Under the pieces are notes generated by a model. The model made no database searches. It had not been told where the DNA came from and saw only the letters and a list, made by a program, of their open reading frames with translations. DNA of 20,174 nucleotides. It comes from Pelargonium nanum. Its lineage: Eukaryota > Streptophyta > Magnoliopsida > Geraniales > Geraniaceae. Of the stretch, positions 1 to 10,800 are shown in pieces. The position numbers were made by a program, and so were the translations under genes. Positions within the stretch are counted from its first letter, which is position 1. Each line of letters starts with the position of its first letter. Where the stretch lies: contig JAYMTF010001994.1 in NCBI GenBank assembly GCA_036897485.1, positions 1 through 20,174 on the forward strand, given 5' to 3'.

Positions 1-978
1 ATAAAGAATTAAGATATTAAACAAAATAATTGACACATGTTAAAAATTTAGAGCGCCGCATGTCGATCATAGGAGTTGTGTATTTCCTATATAATATATA
101 TATTAGGTTTTATTTTTTCTTCAAAATGAGTGTTGACATTTTTTAAATTTTTATTTTCAAATTAGTGTTTACTTTTTTAATGATTATTTTTATTGCTTAA
201 TTATACATATAATCAGGAAGTGAACCATATTTACATAATAATTGCTTTAATGTATGAGAGTTAGTATAGTAGCATAGATTAGATTGAATAATTTTTTTAA
301 TAAAATATATAAGTTTAGTTAAGGAAAAATTCAAAATGTTTAGTCTGTGGGGGTAAATTAGTAATGACAAAGTTATTGGTTAAAATATCTACTATCATAA
401 TTTTTAATAGAGATAACGATTAAAATTTTAAAATATTAGTGAGGACAAATGTGAAAATGTAAGGACAATTATTAAAAATTAGTGATATTTTTTATCTAAA
501 AATATTTAGAGCGTGCAACTGCCCGTATTTCTCTCTATGTAGATCTGTATGACGGTTTAGTTATATATATATATATGTATATATCAATATTATCTTTGAT
601 ATTTAAATGCTCTCTATTTATAGTTGTTCTATATTGTAACATCAATATCATAATTTTTGTATAACAATGAATAACTATTCTAATTATTTTTACCCCATTG
701 TACTCCATCATTTAGATTTAGATTCAGTGAAATATTTGGTCATCTCGTCCCATGTAGAAGTCAGTTTATTGTTAAAATTTTCATTCTATCATTTAAGTAC
801 AGATTAAAAAAAATGGACAACCCGAAAAAAGAAAAAAAAAACTAGGTGAAATTACGAAACAGGGCCTATTGTCTGAGAAAAACGAAGTGTACTTTGTAGA
901 GCGAACATAGAAGTGAACCCTACCCCACTTTCCAAAAACAAAATCCCTTCCGGTGTTAGGAAGTCCCCAAAAATGATT
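1..978. other. AT-rich upstream intergenic DNA
   Basis: No gene is seen. The region is AT-rich with a short (TA)n run at about 562-584 and A-rich tracts near 828-841. TTTAGAGCG occurs twice (about 48 and 508) beside similar flanking bases, which hints at decayed repeats, but no ends or target duplications could be defined. Confidence 0.5.
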
Positions 979-1337
979 ACGTGTCAACCGCAGAAGGCGA
1001 GTAGAGACAAGCGAGTAGGAATATCGAAGCCCCCCTCTCCCCTCATGTCCAATTTATAACCACTGTTGAAACAAAGTCGGGCTCTTCCTCCACCTCCTCG
1101 CCCTCGCTCTCGCCTTCCTTCGATACGGTCTTCTCTCGGTCCCATCCTCCCAATCACTCTCTCTCTCTCTCCAATTGCAACAACTCCAACTCCAAACCCA
1201 GAACTCAAAACCAAAAACCTCCTTTTCTCTTTCTCTAAAATCCGAACCCTACGATCCATACATTTGTCAATCTCCATCATCCACTGAACAATGTTACCAT
1301 CACAACACCATAGCCCCAACTCGCTCCCCCGACCCCG
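979..1337 (+). promoter_or_regulatory. Proximal promoter and CT-rich leader of MBD9
   Basis: A TATA-like TTTATAA lies at 1053-1059, and an ACGTGTC (ABRE/G-box-like core) at 979-985. From about 1080 the sequence turns CT-rich, including a (CT)n run near 1158-1171, as is common in plant 5' leaders. The transcription start is probably near 1080-1095, giving a leader of about 250 nt. No transcript evidence is available here. Confidence 0.4.
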
Positions 1338-1341
1338 ATGA
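1291..1341 (+). CDS. Upstream ORF of 16 codons overlapping the MBD9 start
   Basis: An ATG in good context (AACAATG, A at -3) opens a 16-residue frame that ends in TGA at 1339-1341. This overlaps the first MBD9 ATG (1338) as ATGA and the second (1341) as TGATG. Its position in the transcribed leader is inferred from the TATA-like element near 1053. It may lower MBD9 translation or couple termination to re-initiation. Whether the peptide is conserved is unknown; the frame could be chance. Confidence 0.4.
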   Translation: MLPSQHHSPNSLPRPR

Positions 1342-1822
1342 TGGAACTCAACGATTCAACCGCTGACCTCCTCCGGGACGCCGCCGCCGCCGCCGAGCCT
1401 CGCTCTGTTCTTCTCGGCATCGATCTCAATGAGATCCCCTCCCCTCCCCAGGCCGAAACCCTCTCCGCCGACCCTGACGCCATCGACGTCGTTCGAAGCT
1501 TCCACGACACCCTCCAGCCGCCGCCGGGCCCCGCGGCGGTTGTGCCGGGGGAGGGCCGCACCTTCGCTTGCGCTGCCTGTGCCCGCCCCGAGCTCAAGGG
1601 CGAGGTCCTCGTCTGCGATGGCTGTGAGCGGGGCTTCCACTTGGACTGCGCCGGAATGCAGGGGAGTCAGATGGGGAATTGGGAGTGGGTTTGTGTGGAG
1701 TGTGTCAATACTGGGGTCAACAGTAAGCGGTGGCCGCTAGGTGTTAAGTCCAAGCGTATTTTGGATATTAACGCTTCGCCTCCGAGTGATGGCGAGGGGA
1801 GTGATGAATTGCTCGAATTGAG
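1338..1822 (+). CDS. MBD9: MBD9 exon 1: N-terminal DLNEIP motif and first PHD finger
   Basis: Encodes residues 1-161 plus two bases of codon 162, which is completed as AGA (Arg) at 5503. A DLNEIP stretch lies at residues 29-34 and fits the DLNxxP form of the plant EAR repression motif. The PHD finger uses C78, C81, C93, C96, H101, C104, C119 and C122 (Cys4-His-Cys3). The donor is TTGAG|GTATGA. The exon is GC-rich and its surroundings are AT-rich. Confidence 0.93.
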
Positions 1823-4800
1823 GTATGAGGATTTCAGCATTTCTTAAATTTGAAACCCTATTTAATGACTTTCATGCCTTGAGTTTTTTTTTTCTCTCTC
1901 TTTATTTTTGCCGTTATTGCTGCTCTGTCTGTTTGTTTGTTTTTTTTTTAATTTGAATTTGGAGCTCACATTGGTGGTGTGGCACTAATTGATTGCATGC
2001 AATCTCATCAGAGATTGTATCTGCGGTTGCTAGTAAATGACTGCCTAATTGAGAGTGAAGAAAATGATGACATTCATACTTCTATGTTGTAGAAATTTAA
2101 ATTTTATAACTTGGTGGATAGTGGTGCAGAATGGCAATTCAATTGCTTGCATGTAAAGATATTGTACTCTAGTTTTTGTTATTTCTATTTCAGGAATAGT
2201 GATGTTAACTAACTGAAAGATCATGTCGAGTTACAAACGACAGTCAATACTATTAGTGACCTTACAGCACCTGATATCATTATTGACATGGAGTTTTCCT
2301 ATTTAACTGGATCTCTAACGGAAAACATTGAGTGAGGACTTGGACTATTCCAGCATTGTCTTGATTGCTATGGCATTTTACCTTTATATGTCCTACAACC
2401 ATGATTATGCACAATGGTATATTTTCTATGCGTTGGCAAGAGTACCAAGCTTGGTAGTGGCTTTGTGTTATTTACCTATGCTGTATTGTGGGGTTCAAAA
2501 TGATTTTGCCTGATTATTCTCTTTGTCGCAATCTTTCTTCAAGTTACCATTATTGTGAAATTGACATGAAATGATTGAAATCCAGAATAAAAAACTGCCA
2601 TCCATTAATTTGTGGGACTGGTGTACCATATCTTGTTTCTATCTTTGCTATGCGAGGTCCATAGGCTCTTATCCTTGCATCTGCGTGATTAATGTCATGC
2701 TTGTTCTGTTATTGCCTTCTGTACTACATTTTTATCACAATGTTCATATTGGAATCAATCAGTCTGCCCATGACCCGCTCCTTCTTGCATGCACACCTTG
2801 CTCTAGGCTTTATTGGATGGATGAAGGTTTCATTTTGCAATTGCATTTGATTTCAACTTTTAGTGGATACCTATTGATGCATATTGTTCATGGACTTAGG
2901 TTTTGGGATTGGCCAGAAGTTCCATTTTATGCCGTCTGATTGTTGTACTTTGATTGAGGTCTCAACCTTAGTACTTCTTAAAAGTTCAGTACTTGAATTA
3001 GGGTTATAGTTAGATTTGGCTAAATATTCTTTTAAGTTGATTTAGCAGATTATAGGAAATCTACCCGTTGAATATTCTCCATGATTTACTGATGATTTTT
3101 ATTTATGGATGCAAAATTGCTAACGTTGAATAAAACCTTAAATGAATAGAAGAGGATCATTAAAAAAAATGAATAGAAGAGGAAGAATGGTGCAGTAAAT
3201 GCACATGGAAAAGAGAACATAGGACTTAAAAAAAAATGAATAGAAGAGGAAGAATGGTGCAGTAAATGCACATGGAAAAGAGAACATAGGATTTGAATGT
3301 GCTTTCAAAACTCCAAAGTATGCTCAAGCGTGCTTTTCAAAGTATGCTCTCTCATTAACAAAATTAATAGGAGACTGGAATCTTGTAAAAGTTAAAAATT
3401 AAAATTAACAAGCTAAGAGACTGATAATTCAGTTTTATGGCCACAACATCACTAGTTGTGGCAACCGGCAAGTATACTCCACTTAGAAATGACTCATATT
3501 TTATGGGTCTTAGAATGAAGTGTTTGCAATGTAATTAATCTGCACTAAATGTTTTTGTGTATGATAACTAGGTTGAGCCATCTGTGGGTAGTGTACTACT
3601 GTCATATTCTATCACAACACGTTATAAAATTTGACATATTAAAATAGTGGTTCTCTTACCTTACCATGCCAAATTTGATTTGATATGATAGACCAAAGAG
3701 TTGTCATCTACAAAAAAGAAAAGAAAAAAGATGCCTATTTCCAAGTGCACGCTTTGAATACACTTAATAACACATTTTTACACAAAAAACAAAGGAAGTT
3801 ATTGTGCAACTAATAACCAAAATTGGAAAAATTATTTCAATATTTCCTCTTACGGGTTAAGGGTATAAAAATAGAAGATATAGCTGTACAAAAAGAATAT
3901 AGCAATTTTTTTTTATTTTTTTTTATTTTATAGTTTTTACTGCAGTTCCTATACTCAAGCAGAACTGTGAGATGTGCCATTCTATTTCACTTTGAAGGGA
4001 AACAAAAAAGATGATGTGATTAGTCTTGTAATTGATTTTTTGGGAGAATATTTTATATAGGGTATACGAGAGATGACTTGAATAATTTGGCTGCCAATTC
4101 GTACGTGTGAGTTGAGTTTGGAGAGATGGTTATTTGAATAATTTGCAGGCACCGTTGCTGAACATGCCATCAGTAGTGGTGCCTAGCAGCAGAAAATACA
4201 GTACGAGCTCAAGGTGCTGATACCATGAAGAGAAAGAAAAAGGAGAACACAATATTTCTTGCATTTGATCATAGGAGAGAACCCTTTATGTAGAGTTTGC
4301 AAGAGTTGACAAATATATGTTGACCAAATGCTTAGTATAAGGATGTAATTATGAAATTCTAATTTAAGGAGTTCTATAAATGATAAGATCCTTAATATTT
4401 CAACGCACCCCCTTTGCCCTTTTTATTACTTTTCAAGCTTGATGTTTTGGTTAGGAGTCATTTATTACATTCACACCCAAATTTTTAATTTTCTTTATAC
4501 ATATTTAGCACACATGGAATTTTAATTGTTATTAGTGTTGTCATCTTTATCTATTGTATGAACTTTTTAAACAATATGGATTTGTTTAAGGAATACATAC
4601 GCAACCGTGTTTACTGTATATGTATAAAAAGTGAGATAAAATGTGTAACCAATCGTGATAGATTGTACTTTAGAGTAGGATGCCCATGTACAGTGTTCTT
4701 TTTTGTGAATTACAAAATGCTCTTATTAAATAAGTTTTGGACTATGAATCCCACATGCATAAACCTTGCATGTATGGGAAGTCGAGAAGCATAAAAATTA

Positions 4801-7800
4801 TGAAACAAATTATAAACTTAGCCCTTTTATATCTAGATCATGGTCGTTGAATCGTGATTCAAATCGGTAATCGGAATGCAAATTTTATGAATTGGAATAG
4901 GGAGTCGAATCGAATCGGAAGATTCTTTTATAATCACACAAAACCTTTAGAAAGAGTTATATGATGCATATATAATTTAATATTAGGAAAAAAATAATAT
5001 AAACTAAAACAACCAACTTAACAAGTAAAAAAATAATGGTTATGATTTTTTTCTCAATATGGGTCACAAGACAGATCTGAGCTGATTAGGTACGACCAGC
5101 CTCTTATGACCTAACATATGTAAATCGGGTGGATCGGTCGAATCGGAAGAATCAAATTGAGAATTGAGAGAAATTGGCCGAATCGGAATACTCTCTTCTG
5201 ATTTTAATCTATGGAGATTCAATTGTGATTTGAATCGTTTAAGGGGTGAATCGGCCGAATCAAATCGGGAATCGGAGATTTTAACGACCATGATCTAGAT
5301 TCTTTGAAAAAAACATTTCATCCTACTAGCAGATGATAGTGCTGTCATAAGTACATACACATATATGTTCTTTCATACATCTTACGCTTTGCTGTTGTTG
5401 TTACGATCTTTGTACTTTTAGTTTTTGCTTCTGCATCTTGTTTGATTTGATTGAATGTGACTCATCAGTAGTAGTTACTCGTTACATTTATTTTTGTTTT
5501 AGAAAGCAAACTCCGGGTGATAATTCTTATGGTGGCAATCCATTTGGTGCCCCAGTGACGTATTCAAACTTTTTGTATGCTGGGAACGGCTTTGGCTTTG
5601 AGAAAGCTTCTGGGATTATGACACATGCAGTCAGAATTGGTTTTCAAGACATCCTGCATCACACACAGACTTTGGCTAGAAGTTTTGAGGAGGCAGGCTT
5701 CCCTTTTGGAAAGCCTAGGAGTAATCTAGGTGTTATGCTACCACCACAGAGTCCAGGCGAGATTTTGCAGGCTCTTAGAGATTTCATTTCGGAAAGACAT
5801 GGCGTATTAGGGGATGGTTGGCGTGTGGAATTTAAACAATCTAGTAGCAGTTGTGAAATATTTGTAATTTTCTGTGCTCCAGATGGCAAGACATTTGGTT
5901 CGATGTCTGAAGTTGCACGCTATCTTGGATTGATGTCCAACTGCAGTTCTCTATCACCTGAAGCTGGCAGATCTGCTTCGCCACAGGAACGGTCACATCC
6001 ATCCAAGAGAAGAAAGTTAACAAGATTTTCGAGTGGAAACGGTTTTACGGAGAATAAGGAAACCATGATAGGTGACTATTTAAAGGATCTCTCATCTGAT
6101 GGTCAAATCATGGGAAGTTGTACCAGTAAACTTTTGAATGTTGCAAAAGCTCCAGAAGTTGGAACAAAAGAGAATACTGCCATTGAGTCTCAGCAAGCCA
6201 TTGTAAGTTCCGTTGTTCTTTATGGATCCTGTAATGTCTACAAGGTGCTTGTTAGTTTATTTTTGTCTAATGTGCAATCATGCCTGATTCTTCTGTATTT
6301 AATTTTCAGGATGGATTTCCTGTTCAGTTTGAAGATTTCTTTGTTCTATCTTTGGGGACAGTTGATGTGAGACCTTCATATCATGATGTCAACTTAATAT
6401 GGCCTGTAGGTTATAGATCCTGTTGGCATGATAAGATTACGGGGTCTGTTTTCATGTGCGAAGTGTTAGATGGTGGTGATTCTGGACCTGTTTTCAGAGT
6501 CAGGCGGTTTCCATGCTCAACATTGATAATTCCAATTGGGTCTACAGTACTCGTTCAATCAAACACCATTCATAGTGCTGGTCAGATTGGTGGAGAAAGT
6601 GTTGTGAATTTTCACAGAGACTGTGATAATGATGGAAGCATTCAGATGATGCTAGTAGACCCTCTACCCCCTATGGAGAATGACGTTTTGTCATGTCTTG
6701 GAGGTTGTTCCAATGAACCTTGTAATGATGAGACGTCAAGCAGCTTGCAGCTTGAACGTAGTTGTAGCTATGATGGACCTGGAAGTCATATATTATCTCA
6801 TGACTTGAGGTTGGAAGATGTTATTGGTGAAATTTTGGTAGAAGAACGTTCGCCATCTTCAGCCTGGAGAAGTTTGTCGCAGAAATTCATTGCTGCTTGC
6901 TCTGAAATATGTAAGCAGGGCACTCTTAAGTTCGTATGCAAGCATGTTAGTAATGAGATGCACACTCCATACTGTGACATAATGGATGAGAATAGGAAAG
7001 CGAGTTTTAGTTCACTAACCAAATTTTGCAGTTCACAAGGTTCTGTCAGAATTCCATCTGTAATTTCGGATGACAGAGAGCTAAAATCTTTATCTGACCC
7101 ACTTGAAAAATGGCTGAACCAAGACCGTTTTGGTCTGGACACAGATTTTGTACAAGAAATCATAGAACAGCTTCCAGGTGTTATATCCTGTTCACGATAT
7201 GAACGCCTGAAAGAAAGAAATGCATCTTCTGCGTCAATAACGGTTGAAAATGGCTTCCTTTTGGTTAATACTAAAGGTGGACTGCAAAGTAAAAAGGAAG
7301 GTGGTTTATTTAAAGGATACAAAAAGGCCAAGTTTGTTGGAAACCATCTGGTGGATTATCCTCGTCCTCGTCCTTGTGGGAAGCCTATGGGCTCGAGACT
7401 TCCTCCTCAACTTGTTGGTGATGTTTATCAGGTACGTCTACGCTACCCTATGTTCATGCTTTATTACAATACTGTAGCTGTTCTGCTGAATGTTTAATTG
7501 CCAGGTTGTATTGCTTCCTTCATTATTATGTATGTTTGTTTATCCATCCAGGTATGGGAGTTGTTATGGCGTTTCCATGAAATTTTGGGCTTAAAAGAAC
7601 CTTTATTATTGGAGGAACTTGAAGAAGAACTCATCAACCCATGGTCTGATGGATCCAATGCTATAGAGAAACTCAAAAGCAAAGCCCAGGAAAATCATCT
7701 CTCAAATGTCCATGGTGGTACAATTGGACAACTTCTATCGGCAAGTAGTGAATCCGGTACAGTGGTTAAGGAAAATCCACATGCATTCATTCAGATGGAA

Positions 7801-10800
7801 ACTGGAGAAATGAAGGAAGCTGTCCAATGTAGACTAGCATCTTTTACTTGTGGCAGATGCTCTGGCATAGCTTTGACAAAGGCTCACAACTCACTGCTGA
7901 AAGTTCTGATAACAGAGCTACAATCCAAGGTTGCTGCACTGGTAGATCCGACTTTTGATGCTGGGGAGTCAAAAACAAAACGAGGAAGAAAGAAAGATGC
8001 TGATAGCTCTCTCCCTTCAAAAAGATCTAAGCTTAATATGCTTCCCATAAATGAACTTACATGGCCTGAATTAGCTCGGAGATATCTGCTGGCTGTCTTA
8101 TCTATGGATGGCAACCTTGACTCTGCAGAAGTTACTGCTCGTGAAAGTGGCAAAGTATTTCGCTGCTTACAAGGTGATGGTGGACTGCTATGTGGCTCAC
8201 TTTCTGGGGTGGCTGGGATGGAAGCAGATGCACTTGTAAGATCTCATTATTCATTTCCTTTTTTTTTATATGTATAATAGACGGGCATTGACTAGTTGTT
8301 AATCAGCAACATTTATTTGGAATCCTTATAATTTTTATCATGATTTTTATGAAGACACAAACAGTGCGAAGATGAGTTTAGCTTTAGGCTCAACAAGGGT
8401 TTGGAGTCAAATTCTAATTTGGAAGTGGGTGTAGGATTTTTTTCCCATGATACATAGAACAAAACAATTATTGGCACATTATTATTATCTAAATTCACTT
8501 TACCATGCCATTCCCCCTTTTCTATTATTTATATATGTCCAATGTGGACTTCTTTCTTAATATTTATTGACATCTAGTTCTCTTTTGCTATTCTTGGGCA
8601 TGCTTGAGTAAGAAAGGAACAACGTTATATATCCTTCTTACTTTTTCTGTTTGGCCAGGTTTTCAATTAAACACAGTATTTTTTGTGCCATCCTAGTACA
8701 GTCTAAATCACTTGTTTTGTATTAGGTTCTCTGATAAACCTTCACATATTGTAGGTGACTGTGTTATGTGAATAAATGTAGAAATTACATGGCAGATTGC
8801 GTACGAATTGATATACTGTTACTATGAGCTCATGTTATTCTAAGATTTGTTTTTTAAATAAATCGGACCATCTCCCTTGTTAAATTCCTAGTTTGATTAA
8901 GTCTACCCTTTTTGTGTCAGATTTAGCTCTGACAGCAACCTTTTGTAGCAGTTCAACAGCTCTAGAATCTCTAGTTTGCTTGCTGGGGTATCATTATTAC
9001 TATGAATATATGCACTTCTTGCAGGGGGAAGGAGTTAGCTGCAAAATGTCTTGAACTTGGTGGGCTGTGATACCTATGTAATAGTTAATATCTTTTTAAA
9101 TGGTTATTAGTACTAACTAGCTAAGATGGAAGTCAACTAGGCTTTTCAATTCCCTGTTCATTACGATGGTATTGGTAGCATTAGAAGATACTGAGCAAAA
9201 CATAACCTTAGCTAGCAACTTCTGATTTGGCTTGCTTGATTCACTGGTTCTGTCATTAACTTTCGCCTTATCATTCATGATTTCATCCTTCATGTGATGT
9301 TCCTTCTCCAATCAAGTACATAGGTTTTTGTTTGGTATAGTAAATTGAATCAGTTCTTTTTCTCTCTTATTTGTTTCCGTCCTTCCTTGAAAGGTGTGCT
9401 CTTCTTTTTCTCTATTATACATTCAATGCCTTCTATTCAATTTCCGATTCTAAGTATATGTAAGTTCCTTGAAAATCCTATTTCTTAAGTGGCTTCCGTT
9501 CTTATGCCCCTTGTTAGATAGTATGATACGATTTTGTAGCTGCAGAATGGTATATTTATTTTGGGTTATGATTTTGTGCCTGCAGACTTATGGTCACAAA
9601 GATGCATTGTTGTGCACATGTAAATATATAGATTTCTGTTTCAGATTTAGTTACATAAAAACCTTGGCAGGAAAGAAGTGCAATGTAAGTAATGCTTGTA
9701 CTTTAATTTTCAGTTGCTTGCAGAGGCTTCAAAGAAAATTTTTGGATCTCCGAGCAAAGAAAATGATGTTCTTACTATAGAAGATGATGGGTCTGATGCC
9801 TCTGGTGCATGTGAAAAGACTGCGGTGAATGATGGCGTTATTCCAGAGTGGGCAAAGGTGCTGGAGCCTGTTAGAAAACTACCCACAAATGTGGGAACCA
9901 GAATCAGAAAGTGTGTTTATGAAGCTTTAGAGAAGGGTCCTCCAGAGTGGGCAAAGAAAATATTGGAGCATTCAATTAGCAAAGAAGTATATAAGGGCAA
10001 TGCATCAGGACCTACAAAGGTACTACTTGCTGAAACTCGTTATCTTCTGTATGTTTATAATGAAATCCTTGTATCTTTACAAAAGAAATAGGATTTATAC
10101 GCTACAAGAACTTATTAAATTTTACACCGTAGTCAGTTTAGACTACTTGGTTCTTAAGTTTCTAAGTTAGAAAAGCCCTCCCCATTTTCTTGACCTTAAT
10201 GAAATTAGTTACACAGTGCTTTGTATGTGCAGTAACATTTGCTGTTTCTTTTCCTTATCTTTTCAAGTATTGGGCTCTAGTTACTTTATCTTTTAATCAT
10301 TTTTAACTTTTATTGCTAGTTAGCATTTCCGTGGAGAAGAACTCAGCCAGATCATCTACTTCTTTTTTTAGTTGCAGTTTAAGACATTTGACTCATTTAT
10401 AAATGAGTGTATAGGATAGTATAGATATGACCTGCCAGCTTTTAAATGTGTAGGAGTTACCAAAACAACTTTGAATTCCAGTTGAAATGTTAGCAGAATC
10501 TTTACCAAGTATATCCATTTGACTTTTAGTTATTTTCTTTTGGCTGAATTTTTAAAGGGATTTAGTTCAATTCAAGAGTCATCTCTTGAGTTGTGCTATC
10601 TTGCAGATCAAGCAACAGTATCTTATTTTGCTGCCAATTGTTTTTTACATGTTTTTTATTTTATATTTAAAAGATAATGTTTATTCTTGTTGAACAGAAA
10701 GCTGTACTATCTGTGCTAGCAAACGTCTGTAATGAAGAGGTGCCGCAAAAACCAGAAAAGAGAAAAAAGAAAAAGACAGTTATCTCTGCATCTGACATAA

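Larger units (their letters stand above)
1823..5502 (+). other. MBD9 intron 1 (3.7 kb) with inserted repeats
   Basis: GT at 1823-1824 and AG at 5501-5502. Apart from a tandem duplication (3169-3291), a possible LTR-element remnant (4213-4402) and a MITE (4831-5300), it is unremarkable AT-rich DNA. The open frames within it (for example around 2328-2513 and 2571-2939) have no recognisable protein content. The intron's length seems due at least partly to insertions. Confidence 0.85.

Noticed and set aside
984..1640. Long minus-strand frames opposite the leader and exon 1
   Set aside because: They are shadows of GC-rich, CT-rich sequence antisense to the MBD9 exon; no domain is recognised.
2328..2939. 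Open frames in intron 1 (2328-2513 and 2571-2939) that might be extra exons or a nested gene
   Set aside because: Hydrophobic translations of AT-rich intron with no family resemblance. Exons 1 and 2 already join in frame across a split Arg codon, at the place expected from the Arabidopsis protein.
3982..4170. Possible second LTR partner of the element near 4226 (TGAAGGGAAACAAAAAAG at about 3995)
   Set aside because: Resemblance is limited to an A/G-rich start and fades after about 25 bases; low-complexity sequence explains it.
5064..5291. 75-residue minus-strand frame
   Set aside because: It lies wholly inside the MITE and its serine/aspartate-rich content comes from the repeated GAATCG-type motif.
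9538..9600. Near-repeat of GATTTTGTAGCTGCAGA / GATTTTGTGCCTGCAGA in intron 4
   Set aside because: Too short and imperfect to separate from chance in AT-rich intron; no boundary or function visible.
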